Shown: piece by piece, positions 19,031 through 26,974 of the stretch
How positions within the stretch are numbered: position 1 is the first letter of the stretch
How the letters are laid out: each line of letters begins with the position of its first letter
Assembly: GCF_014323665.1 (NCBI RefSeq)
Contig: NZ_JABVEB010000005.1
Coordinates: 45,678 to 109,677 of the forward strand
Origin: Actinomadura sp. HBU206391
GTDB lineage: Bacteria > Actinomycetota > Actinomycetes > Streptosporangiales > Streptosporangiaceae
Direction: 5' to 3'
DNA: 64,000 nt
The notes under the pieces: model-generated
What the model saw: the letters and a program-made list of their open reading frames with translations, nothing else
Databases searched by the model: none
Told to the model about the DNA's origin: nothing
Translations under genes and position numbers: made by a program

Positions 19031-19708
19031 ATGACGGACACGAACCTGACCATCGCCGAGGCCTTCGTACTGCTGTCCCTGCGCGAGGAGAACGGCAAGC
19101 CGCTGATCGGCTCGACCGAGGCCGTCACCGCCGTCGCCGGGGCCCTGCTGACCGACCTGGTCATCGCGGGCCGCCTCGGCATCGACGACGACGACCGCAT
19201 CACGTGCACGGACCCGTCACCGACCGGCGATCCCGAACTCGACGCGGCGCTGAGCCGCATCGCCGAGGAGAAGAAGCAACGCAAGGCCAAGTGGTGGGTC
19301 TCGAAGCTGCGCTCAGAGAGCCTGCGGAAACGGCTGACCGGCCGGCTGGCCGAACGCGGCATCCTTCGCGAAGAGCGCGGCCGCGTGCTCGGCGTCTTCC
19401 CCACCACCCGCTACCCCGAGCAGGACCCCGTGCCGGAGCAGCAGATACGGGCCGACCTGCGCTCCGCGATCGACGGCGCCCGGCCCAACGCTCACACGGC
19501 ATGCCTGTTCGCCCTGATCCACGCCTGCAAGCTCGACCGGAAGATCTTCCCGGACGTCGCCAAGTCGCTCCTCAAGCAGCGCGCGCAGGAGATGGCCGAG
19601 GGCGAGTGGGCCGGCGCGGCCGTACGAAAGGTCATCAGTGAGGTTCACGCCGCGACCACGGCCGTCCTCGTGGCCACGACGACCGCCACGACAGCGGGGA
19701 GTTCCTGA
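19031..19708 (+). CDS. GPP34 (GOLPH3/VPS74) family phosphoprotein
   Basis: 225 aa, mainly helical. The opening MTDTNLTIAEAFVLLSLREE, the LLTDLVIAGRLGIDDDDRI segment and the GRLAERGILREE region are typical of the actinobacterial GPP34 family related to the Golgi phosphoinositide adaptor GOLPH3. The bacterial function is unknown; membrane or lipid association is suggested by the eukaryotic homologues. GGAGGGG sits three bases before the ATG. The last 15 residues are Thr/Ala-rich and probably disordered. It is followed by the largest block of palindromic repeats in the window. Confidence 0.85.
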   Translation: MTDTNLTIAEAFVLLSLREENGKPLIGSTEAVTAVAGALLTDLVIAGRLGIDDDDRITCTDPSPTGDPELDAALSRIAEEKKQRKAKWWVSKLRSESLRKRLTGRLAERGILREERGRVLGVFPTTRYPEQDPVPEQQIRADLRSAIDGARPNAHTACLFALIHACKLDRKIFPDVAKSLLKQRAQEMAEGEWAGAAVRKVISEVHAATTAVLVATTTATTAGSS

Positions 19709-19790
19709 CCCCCACCCCGCCAAGGCAGGCGAAACCCCGCCCAGGCGGGCGTGACCCAGCCCGGACGGGCGCACGTCCCGCCCAAACGCC

Positions 19791-19867
19791 GCCGTGATCA
19801 TGCAGTTGTTCCCGCCCGGGCGTTCCCGCCAGCACGGGCACACCGCGAACAACTGCATGATCACGGC
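19791..19867. repeat. Inverted repeat (family copy C)
   Basis: GCCGTGATCATGCAGTTGTT at 19791-19810 pairs with its complement ending at 19867, with a GC-rich spacer of about 35 bases. The arms match those of copies B and D almost base for base. Confidence 0.75.
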
Positions 19868-19889
19868 TGAAGTGGCGACATCCACCGGT

Positions 19890-19962
19890 CGTGATCATGC
19901 AGTTGTTCGCAGGGACTCGTCGGACGGCCTGGGATGAGAAGAGAACAACTGCATGATCACGG
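19890..19962. repeat. Inverted repeat (family copy D)
   Basis: CGTGATCATGCAGTTGTTC at 19890-19908 faces GAACAACTGCATGATCACG at 19943-19961. It is the second of two adjacent copies between the GPP34 gene and the relic/tRNA-Leu region. Confidence 0.75.
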
Positions 19963-19997
19963 CGGGGGAGGTGGACGGGGATGTGACCTAGGCGGGT

Positions 19998-20088
19998 GAC
20001 GTCGCGGCGCCGCTTGCCCCGGGCCTCGGTATCGGTTCGCAAGACGTCGCGGCGCCGGTTGCACCGGCCTCTTGGTATCGGTTCGCAA
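19998..20088. repeat. Tandem duplication of a 45-46 bp unit
   Basis: Two head-to-tail copies, 19998-20042 and 20043-20088, both begin GACGTCGCGGCGCCG and end GGTATCGGTTCGCAA, with a few differences between. They lie just before the pseudogene at 20120 and could affect its former promoter; nothing else is apparent. Confidence 0.7.
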
Positions 20089-20119
20089 TCGCACCAATCC
20101 GGTCCGCACACGGCTCCGA

Positions 20120-20681
20120 ATGCTCCGTGTGACAGGCGAACCGGTACGCCGCCCCGCCGCCGCATCCCTCGGCCTCCTCGCCGCCGCGGCGGCGATGGGG
20201 GTCGCGGAACTCGCTGCGGGCCTGCTCGGCCGCGCCGGAGCCGCACCGCTGTTCGCCGTCGGCGCGGCCGGGGTCGATCTGACCCCGCAGTGGCTCAAGG
20301 ACTTCGCGATCCGCCGGTTCGGCGCCCACGACAAGCTCGTCCTGCTCTGCGATATCGGCGCGGGCATCGTGGTCATCGCTCTCGTCATCGGCCTGCTCGC
20401 CCGGCGCCGCCCGGTGTACGGAACGGTGGGGCTCGGGCTGCTCGGCGCGCTCGGCGGCGTGGCCGCGATCTCCCGTCCGGGTGCGAGGGGAACCGATGTG
20501 CTCCCGTCCGCCGCCGGGGCCGTGGTGGGAGCGCCGGCGCTCACCCGCCCTCGTGCGCGCGATGCGACAGGGCACCGCCGTCCGGTCGCGGGTCGAGACC
20601 GTAGCCGGCGTGGTCTGCGGGAACGTCAAGACCGCCAATGCCACCGTCTACACCATCGACAGCGTGCTGATGCCCAAATAG
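20120..20681 (+). pseudogene. Fused remnant: molybdoprotein N-terminus joined to fasciclin-domain C-terminus
   Basis: From ATG 20120 (or GTG 20129) the frame encodes a membrane N-terminus with helices GLLAAAAAMGVAELAAGLLG, LVLLCDIGAGIVVIALVIG and VYGTVGLGLLGALGGVAAI, typical of sulfite-oxidase-like molybdopterin oxidoreductases of actinomycetes. After about residue 145 this frame loses sense, while another frame reads GVVCGNVKTANATVYTIDSV ending LMPK at 20681, the classic end of a fasciclin (FAS1) lipoprotein. These two gene types are usual neighbours near sigK, so a deletion of the intervening DNA is the likely cause. No catalytic molybdenum-binding part remains. Confidence 0.7.
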
Positions 20682-20755
20682 GGACACAGCACGGCAAATC
20701 CCCTATCGGGGCAGGTCAGACGCCGTCGCCCCGTACACTGCCCATAACAAGCAAT

Positions 20756-20786
20756 CGGGCCCCGGTGCTTGCCGCACTGGGGCCCG
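20756..20786 (-). terminator. Hairpin terminator downstream of tRNA-Leu
   Basis: CGGGCCCC at 20756-20763 pairs with GGGGCCCG at 20779-20786, and GTGC/GCAC extends the stem inside. It starts about 43 bases beyond the tRNA 3' end. There is no U tract, as usual in high-GC actinomycetes. Confidence 0.6.
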
Positions 20787-20828
20787 TTACGTCACTGTGG
20801 GGGTCAGTATCACATCGCTGTCCCCGAG

Positions 20829-20911
20829 TGGGCGAGGAGGGATTTGAACCCTCACGTCCTTGCGGACACACGGACCTGAACCGTGCGCGTCTGCCGTTCC
20901 GCCACCCGCCC
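20829..20911 (-). tRNA. tRNA-Leu (anticodon CAG)
   Basis: The minus strand folds as a class II tRNA of 83 nt. The acceptor stem is GGGCGGG with CTCGCCC (one G-U), the anticodon loop TTCAGGT gives CAG, the long variable arm is TGTCCGCAAGGACG, and the T arm is GAGGGTTCAAATCCCTC. The discriminator is A. CCA is not encoded. It reads CUG, the dominant leucine codon in this genome. Confidence 0.95.
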
Positions 20912-20964
20912 TGGGCGCGTGGAAAGGTTAGCACGGCTCGGGCACGAGGTCGGAACGTGCATGC

Positions 20965-20992
20965 TTCCTGCGAACCTCCGCACGGATACGAT
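20965..20992 (+). promoter_or_regulatory. Candidate promoter of the fhaA-pknB operon
   Basis: TTCCTG at 20965-20970 and TACGAT at 20987-20992 are separated by 16 bases and lie 28 bases before the fhaA GTG. The match to -35/-10 consensus is partial. Confidence 0.35.
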
Positions 20993-21020
20993 CGTCTAGC
21001 AGTGGGGAAGGGAGGTGCCC

Positions 21021-21776
21021 GTGGGTGTCCTACAGCGCTTCGAGCGACGGCTCGAGGGCATGGTCGAGGGTGCCTTTGCGCGAGCCTTCAAGTCGGAGCT
21101 ACAGCCGGTTGAGGTCGCGAGCGCCGTACAGCGGGAAATGGACGAGCGGGCCGCGATCGTGGCCCAGGGCCGCACGCTCGTCCCGAACGACTTCGTGGTC
21201 GAGATCTCACCGACGGACGGGCAACGGCTGGCGGTCTACGCCGACAGCCTGAGCCAGGAGCTCGCCAACCTTGCGCGGGAGTACGCGAAAGAGCAGGGGT
21301 ACTCCTTCGTCGGGCCGGTGCGGGTGCGGTTCGAGAACGCCGGTGATCTCGCGACCGGCATGTTCCGGATCCGGTCCGGCGTGATCCGCGGCTCGACGGT
21401 CGAGGGCGGCGAGATCCGGCAGCCGAGGAGCGACCTGCCACCCGGCGGTCCCGGCGTCTTCGGCGGTCGGCCACGACTCCTCGTGACCACGGCCGGCGAG
21501 GGTGGCGGTGCCGGCGTGCAGCGGTCGTACGACATCACCACTCCGGTGACGCTGCTCGGCCGGGGAACGGACTGCGATCTACGGCTGGTCGACCCGGGCG
21601 TATCACGGCATCACGCCGAGATCCGCGTAGAGGGTCCCGAAATAGTCCTTGTGGACCTAGGGTCAACAAACGGCTCATTCATGAACGGGCAGCCGATTCG
21701 ACGCGTCACACTTGTCGACGGTTCTCGTATCACGATGGGCCGGACGACCCTGGTGTTCCGCCGCGATAGGGAGTAG
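21021..21776 (+). CDS. fhaA: FHA-domain protein FhaA with N-terminal DUF3662
   Basis: 251 aa. Residues 1-115 are the FhaA N-terminal domain (LQRFERRLEGMVEGAFARAF, LVPNDFVVEIS), and residues about 170-245 are an FHA phosphothreonine-binding domain (PVTLLGRGTDCDLRLVDPGVSRHHAEI and DLGSTNGSFMNG). In mycobacteria FhaA is phosphorylated by PknB, binds MviN/FhaA-type flippase complexes and tunes peptidoglycan synthesis. GTG 21021 is used because GGGAGG ends five bases before it. The variable linker is shorter than in mycobacterial FhaA. It is the first gene of the seven-gene operon through pknB. Confidence 0.95.
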   Translation: MGVLQRFERRLEGMVEGAFARAFKSELQPVEVASAVQREMDERAAIVAQGRTLVPNDFVVEISPTDGQRLAVYADSLSQELANLAREYAKEQGYSFVGPVRVRFENAGDLATGMFRIRSGVIRGSTVEGGEIRQPRSDLPPGGPGVFGGRPRLLVTTAGEGGGAGVQRSYDITTPVTLLGRGTDCDLRLVDPGVSRHHAEIRVEGPEIVLVDLGSTNGSFMNGQPIRRVTLVDGSRITMGRTTLVFRRDRE

Positions 21777-21787
21777 CCCCGACTCCG

Positions 21788-22273
21788 ATGACCGCACTGA
21801 CCCTGACTCTCATCAAGCTGGCATTCCTCGCGGTGCTGTGGCTCTTCGTCATTGCCACGGTCGGCGTGATTCGGGCCGACCTGTTCGGCTCGAAGGCCGC
21901 CACGAGATCGGCATCCCGGCCGGCCAGGCAACCCAAAGCGCCCCGCCAACCGAAGCCGCCCTCCCGGCCCAGCAGACAGAACGTGCCCAGCAAGCTCGTT
22001 GTGACTCAGGGCGCCCTGCAGGGCACGACCTTCGACCTCGGAGAGGCCCCCATCACAATCGGCCGAGCCAATGACTCCACGCTCGTGGTCACCGACGACT
22101 ACGCTTCGAGCCGACATGCCCGAATTTTCGCGCAGGACGGTCAGTGGATCGTGGAAGATCTCGGTTCGACCAATGGGACCTATCTCGGACGTACGAGAGT
22201 GACCCGGCCCGCGCCGGTCCCTCTCGGCGTACCAATCCGTATCGGCAAAACCGTCGTTGAGCTGCGCAAATGA
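21788..22273 (+). CDS. fhaB: FHA-domain protein FhaB (FipA-binding type)
   Basis: 161 aa. A single N-terminal membrane helix (LTLTLIKLAFLAVLWLFVIA) is followed by a basic Pro/Arg-rich linker and a C-terminal FHA domain: ITIGRANDSTLVVTDDYASS, HARIF and DLGSTNGTYL. FhaB recruits phosphorylated division proteins to the membrane in mycobacteria. It starts 11 bases after fhaA and overlaps pstP by ATGA at 22270-22273, so translation is coupled. Confidence 0.94.
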   Translation: MTALTLTLIKLAFLAVLWLFVIATVGVIRADLFGSKAATRSASRPARQPKAPRQPKPPSRPSRQNVPSKLVVTQGALQGTTFDLGEAPITIGRANDSTLVVTDDYASSRHARIFAQDGQWIVEDLGSTNGTYLGRTRVTRPAPVPLGVPIRIGKTVVELRK

Positions 22274-23820
22274 ACATAGGAATTCGTTACGCCGCCAGGT
22301 CGGACGTCGGCATGCTCCGTGAGGGCAACGAGGATTCGGCCTACGCGGGCACTCGCCTGCTCGCGGTCGCCGACGGCATGGGGGGCCATGTCGGGGGCGA
22401 GATCGCCAGCGCCGCGGCCATCGACGCCCTGCGCAAGCTCGACGCCGACGTACCCGCGGCCGAGCTTCTCGCAGCGCTGGAACACGCCGTCAAGCAGGCC
22501 AACGAGAACCTGCACCGCATCGTCGAGGGCGACCCGACCCTGCAGGGCATGGGCACGACGCTGACCGCGATGCTGTGGTCCGGCAGCCAGATCGCGCTCG
22601 TGCACATCGGCGACTCCCGCGCCTATCTGCTCCGCAACGGCGAGCTCTTCCAGATCACGCACGACCATACTCTCGTGCAGTCCCTGGTCGACGAGGGCCG
22701 GATCAGCATCGACGAGGCGGCCGTGCACCCGCAGCGCTCGCTGCTGCTGAGGGCCCTGGACGGGCGCGGGGAGGTCGATCCCGACCTGTCACTGCGCGAG
22801 GCACGCGTCGGCGACCGCTATCTGCTGTGCTCCGACGGCCTTTCCGGTGTGGTCAGCGCTGAGACCATCCACCAGGTGCTGACCGGTGTCGCCGACCCTG
22901 AGCAGGCCGTACGCCAGCTCATCGATCTGGCCAACCGGGGCGGCGGGCCGGACAACATCACCTGTGTCGTGGCCGACGTGGCCGACCTGAGCCAGCAGCT
23001 ACCGGCCGTACGGCCGGTCGTCGCGGGCGCGGCGGCCAACTCGGGCGGCCCGCCCGGGCAGACGTCCGGCGGCCCCGCCCCGGCCATGGTCGAGGACACC
23101 CCGGCGCAGCGCGCCAGGCAGCTCGGCGACACCATGCCGCAGCCGCCGATCGCCGTCGACGAGATGCCCCCGCCGGCGCCCGCCCCTGCCATGGCGGGTG
23201 CGGGCGACCCGATGCGGAGGTCGCCGCACGCCCGCCCGCGGCGGAGCTGGACCTGGCTGGTCGTCGCCGTCGTCGTGTTCGCCCTGCTGATCGTGGGCGG
23301 CGGCTTCGCCGGCCTGCGATTGCTGCGGAGCGGCTACTACGTGACCGCCGACAAGGGCACGGTCGCCATCTACAAGGGCTCGCCTGACGGCGTCTTCGGG
23401 CTCGACATGTCACAGAAGGCCAAGGACCAGCCGTCTCCGCCGGTGCCGCTCAGCGATCTTCCCCCCGACCGGCGCAAGCAGGTGACCGACACGATCCAGG
23501 TCGACGGAGGCCTGACCGCCGCCAAGAACACCGTCAACGAACTCCGCGCCGCGCTGTGCCGCTACACGGTCGCGTCGGAGAAGGAGAACGTACTGATCTT
23601 CCAAGGCCGCGGGCAGGTGGACAAGGGCTGCTCGGGCGCATCGATCACCGGCACCCCGGCCCTTAAGATCAACGATCTGCCGAACTCCGACAAGGAGGCC
23701 GTGCGGAAGGGCATCGCCAGCGAGAGCCGTGAGGGCGCACAGGCCACTCTGACCGAGTTGATCGCCAAGCGTGACACCTGCCGCACGACGCCCACCGCCC
23801 TGCCGGACTGCCCGAAGTAG
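22270..23820 (+). CDS. pstP: PP2C-family Ser/Thr phosphatase PstP
   Basis: 516 aa. The PP2C catalytic domain (1-240) shows every metal-binding motif: REGNEDSAY, VADGMGGHVGGE, GTTLTAML, HIGDSRAYLL, LLCSDGLSGVV and GGPDNITCVVADV. A Pro/Ala-rich juxtamembrane stretch is followed by one helix (WTWLVVAVVVFALLIVGGGF, about 325-345) and an extracellular domain of about 165 residues with two to three cysteines. It dephosphorylates PknA, PknB and their substrates, including PBPs. It overlaps fhaB by four bases and precedes rodA by five. Confidence 0.95.
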   Translation: MNIGIRYAARSDVGMLREGNEDSAYAGTRLLAVADGMGGHVGGEIASAAAIDALRKLDADVPAAELLAALEHAVKQANENLHRIVEGDPTLQGMGTTLTAMLWSGSQIALVHIGDSRAYLLRNGELFQITHDHTLVQSLVDEGRISIDEAAVHPQRSLLLRALDGRGEVDPDLSLREARVGDRYLLCSDGLSGVVSAETIHQVLTGVADPEQAVRQLIDLANRGGGPDNITCVVADVADLSQQLPAVRPVVAGAAANSGGPPGQTSGGPAPAMVEDTPAQRARQLGDTMPQPPIAVDEMPPPAPAPAMAGAGDPMRRSPHARPRRSWTWLVVAVVVFALLIVGGGFAGLRLLRSGYYVTADKGTVAIYKGSPDGVFGLDMSQKAKDQPSPPVPLSDLPPDRRKQVTDTIQVDGGLTAAKNTVNELRAALCRYTVASEKENVLIFQGRGQVDKGCSGASITGTPALKINDLPNSDKEAVRKGIASESREGAQATLTELIAKRDTCRTTPTALPDCPK

Positions 23821-23825
23821 ACATC

Positions 23826-25373
23826 ATGAGTTCAGTGTCCGAACAAGTCCCGCGAACCCCGCGAAAAGGCGCCTCACTGTCGCTGCTCGTCTTCGCGATG
23901 GTGGTCACGCTCGCCGCTTTCGCACAGGTGGGGCTGGCCCGGGACGGCGGCCTGCCCAAGGGCCTGTTCTTCTATTCCGTCGCGCTTCCGGTGCTGGCGG
24001 GCGCCGCCTATTACGTCGTCGCCAGGTTCACCCCGTACGCCGATCCGGTGCTGCTGCCGCTGGCGGTCCTGCTCAACGGGATCGGCATCGCGATGATCTA
24101 CCGTCTCGACCTCGACACAAGCCGCACCAAGATCGCCGCCGTCCAGGCGGGCCAGAAGCTCGCCGAGGACGAGGCCAAGGCGCTCACGCAGCTGCAGTGG
24201 ACGTTCATCGGCATCGCGCTCTTCGTCATCGCCATGGTCATGATGCGCGACACCAAGGGCGATCAGCGCTTCACGCTCACGCCCAAGACGCTGCAGCGCT
24301 CCACCTACACGCTCGGCGCCCTCGCCATTCTGCTGCTGCTCCTGCCGATCGTGCCGGGCATCGGCGGCGAGGTGAACGGCGCTCGGGTCTGGGTCTTCAT
24401 CGGCCCGTTCTCGGTCCAGCCGGGCGAGTTCGCCAAGCTGCTGCTGGTCGTCTTCTTCGCCGGCTATCTGGTGAACAAGCGGCAGGCACTGTCGCTGGTC
24501 GGCAAGAAGATCGGCTTCCTCTCCCTGCCGCGCGCCCGCGACCTCATGCCGATCCTGGTGATCTGGTTGATCACGCTCGGCGTGCTGTTCGTCCAGAAGG
24601 ACCTGGGCACCGCGCTCCTGTACTTCGGGCTGTTCGTGTCGATGCTCTACATCGCCACCCAGCGGATCTCGTGGGTGTTCATCGGCACCGGGCTGCTGGC
24701 CTTCGGCATCTTCGTGGCCACGCTGATCCCGTTCCTCGGCCACGTGAACCAGCGAATCGACATCTGGCAGAACCCCAAGCCGTACTTCGACGGCGGGTGC
24801 CTGCTCGACAGCGGCAAGGTCGTGTCGGTGGCCCCCGACACCCTGAAGCCTGGCGAGAACGGCTTCGGCAAGTGCCTCCAGATGGGCGGCGAGTACGCCG
24901 ACAGCGCCCAGTTGCTGAAGGGCGTCTACGCGCTCGGCGAGGGCGGGGTGCTCGGCACCGGGCTCGGCCAGGGCGAGCCCTGGCGCACACCGCTGTCGTT
25001 CAGCGACTTCATCTTCGACTCGCTCGGCGAGGAGCTCGGCCTCACCGGCCTCATGGCGCTGCTCGTCTGCTACGCGTTGATCGTGCAACGGGGTATGAAG
25101 ACCGCGCTCGCCGCGCGTGACCCCTTCCTCAAGCTGTTCGCCGGCGGCGTCTCGTTCGTCCTCGCCCTCCAGGTCTTCGTGATCGTCGGGGGAGTGACCC
25201 GGCTGATCCCGCTGACCGGCCTCACGACGCCGTTCCTGTCCCAGGGCGGTTCGTCGCTGATGGCGAACTGGATCTTGATCGCGCTACTGATCCGGATGAG
25301 TCACGACGCGCGCAAGCCGCCCCCCCAAGCCATCCAGGACGAGGGCATGACGCAGGTCGTGATGACACGATGA
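23826..25373 (+). CDS. rodA: RodA/FtsW-family peptidoglycan glycosyltransferase
   Basis: 515 aa SEDS polymerase with about ten membrane helices. Landmarks are NGARVWVFIGPFSVQPGEFAK, the extracellular loop after helix 7 containing QNPKPYFDGGCL, and the C-terminal LTTPFLSQGGSSLMANW signature. It polymerises lipid II together with its cognate class B PBP, encoded next. The start ATG 23826 follows the pstP stop by five bases. The large extracellular loop carries two cysteines (CLLDSG, KCLQMG) that could form a disulfide. Confidence 0.95.
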   Translation: MSSVSEQVPRTPRKGASLSLLVFAMVVTLAAFAQVGLARDGGLPKGLFFYSVALPVLAGAAYYVVARFTPYADPVLLPLAVLLNGIGIAMIYRLDLDTSRTKIAAVQAGQKLAEDEAKALTQLQWTFIGIALFVIAMVMMRDTKGDQRFTLTPKTLQRSTYTLGALAILLLLLPIVPGIGGEVNGARVWVFIGPFSVQPGEFAKLLLVVFFAGYLVNKRQALSLVGKKIGFLSLPRARDLMPILVIWLITLGVLFVQKDLGTALLYFGLFVSMLYIATQRISWVFIGTGLLAFGIFVATLIPFLGHVNQRIDIWQNPKPYFDGGCLLDSGKVVSVAPDTLKPGENGFGKCLQMGGEYADSAQLLKGVYALGEGGVLGTGLGQGEPWRTPLSFSDFIFDSLGEELGLTGLMALLVCYALIVQRGMKTALAARDPFLKLFAGGVSFVLALQVFVIVGGVTRLIPLTGLTTPFLSQGGSSLMANWILIALLIRMSHDARKPPPQAIQDEGMTQVVMTR

Positions 25374-25483
25374 GCAGACCCGAGAACCGGCGAGGGAGCG
25401 CCGCGAGCGCCGCTCCCGGCGCGCACTGTCGCATCGCCCCGCCGGCCGGGCGCACGAGGCAGGGAGCGGAACCATGGATCTAG
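25370..25483 (+). other. Short coupling ORF between rodA and pbpA, 37 codons
   Basis: An ATG overlapping the rodA stop (ATGA at 25370-25373) opens a 37-codon frame that ends seven bases inside pbpA. Its peptide (MSRPENRRGSAASAAPGAHC and on) is low complexity. It may simply carry ribosomes across the 100-base gap to the pbpA start; a protein function is doubtful. Confidence 0.3.
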
Positions 25484-26934
25484 ACAAGCCACTGAGGCGC
25501 GTGTCGATCTTCGCGCTCTTGCTGATCCTCGCCCTGATGATCAATGTGAACTACATCCAGGGCAGCGAGGCCGAGAACCTGCGGAAGGACAAGCTCAACT
25601 CCCGGCAGTACGCCGACGTCTTCAACCGCGACCGTGGTTCGATCATCGCCGGCGCCGAGACGCTGGCGTCGTCCAAGGAAAGCGGGAAGAGCAACCCGAA
25701 GTACCAGCGGGACTACAAGGACGGCGTGATCTTCTCCCCCGTCACCGGCTTCTTCTCGTCCACCGGTGGCCGGTCCGGCCTCGAGGTGGCCTACAGCTCC
25801 CTGCTCGACGGCCAGGACAAGCGGTTGTCGGCCAAGCGCTGGTTCGACTCCTTCATCGGCAAGCCCACCGAGGGCGCGAACGTGGTGACCACGATCGACC
25901 CCCGGGCGCAGCGCACCGCCTACACCGCCCTGAAGGGCACCACCACGCGCCGCGCGGCCGCGGTGGTCATGGACATCAAGACGGGGGCCATCAAGGTCCT
26001 GGCCTCCTACCCGTCCTACGACCCGCAGGCGATCGCCCCCCAGACGGGGGACAAGGGCGCCAAGGAACTCGCGCGCCTCGACGACGCCAACTTCAAGCCC
26101 CTGGTCAACAAGGCGCTGAACGAGACCTTCCCACCCGGATCGTCGTTCAAGACCGTGGTCGCGGCCACGATGATGGCCGACAAGGGGCTCACCACCGACA
26201 GCGTGGTCCCGACCGGCACGCTGATCCTGCCCGAGTCGCGCAGGCCGCTGCCGAACTCGCACGAACATGGGGCATGCGGCGGCAGCGCGTCGCTGATCAA
26301 CGCTTTCGCCGAGTCGTGCAACACCACGTTCGGTGACATGGCGCTCAAGCTCGGTGCGCCCGCGCTCAACGCAGGTGCCGCCAAATTCGGCTTCGGCAAG
26401 AAGGTGCAGGTCGAGCCGGACCTGTTCAGCGCCGAGAGCGACGTGCCCGTCAAGGAGCCGAACGGCCAGCCGCTGGGCGGTGACAACCTGGGCCGGAGCG
26501 GCATCGGCCAGGCCAACGTCCGGGCGACCCCCCTGCAGATGGCGATGGTCGCGGCCGCCGTGGCGAACAAGGGCAAGATCATGAAGCCGTACCTCGTGGA
26601 CAAGGTGCGCGCGGACGACCAGTCAGAGCTCTACAGCGCGAGCCCTGAGCAGTACGCCCAGGCCATGAGCGGCGGCGTCGCCGACCAGCTCAAGCAGATG
26701 ATGGCCGCCGTGGTGAACAGCGGTACCGCCACGAACCTGCGGGGCACCAACATCGCCGGCAAGACGGGTACCGCCGAGACCGGTATCGCCGCCAACAACA
26801 GCCGGTGGTTCGTGGGCTACAGCCCGGTCGAGAGCCCGCGCTACGCGTTCGCCGTCGTCACCGAGGGCGCCGGAGCGGCCGCCACCAACGCGGGCAACCC
26901 CGCCGCGACCATCATGCAGGCGGTGCGGCGTTGA
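25474..26934 (+). CDS. pbpA: Class B penicillin-binding protein PbpA
   Basis: 486 aa transpeptidase anchored by one N-terminal helix (SIFALLLILALMINVNYIQG). The active-site motifs are PPGSSFKTVV (nucleophile Ser-x-x-Lys, about residue 222), AESCNTTF (SxN, about 278) and GKTGTAET (KTG, about 428). It crosslinks peptidoglycan made by RodA and is a regulated partner of PknB in mycobacteria. GGGAGCGG lies about seven bases before ATG 25474. It is 100 bases after rodA, with the short coupling ORF between. Confidence 0.95.
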   Translation: MDLDKPLRRVSIFALLLILALMINVNYIQGSEAENLRKDKLNSRQYADVFNRDRGSIIAGAETLASSKESGKSNPKYQRDYKDGVIFSPVTGFFSSTGGRSGLEVAYSSLLDGQDKRLSAKRWFDSFIGKPTEGANVVTTIDPRAQRTAYTALKGTTTRRAAAVVMDIKTGAIKVLASYPSYDPQAIAPQTGDKGAKELARLDDANFKPLVNKALNETFPPGSSFKTVVAATMMADKGLTTDSVVPTGTLILPESRRPLPNSHEHGACGGSASLINAFAESCNTTFGDMALKLGAPALNAGAAKFGFGKKVQVEPDLFSAESDVPVKEPNGQPLGGDNLGRSGIGQANVRATPLQMAMVAAAVANKGKIMKPYLVDKVRADDQSELYSASPEQYAQAMSGGVADQLKQMMAAVVNSGTATNLRGTNIAGKTGTAETGIAANNSRWFVGYSPVESPRYAFAVVTEGAGAAATNAGNPAATIMQAVRR

Positions 26935-26974
26935 GCGACCCGACGCGGAGGCCCACCGCCGAGCGGGGGTCTCC

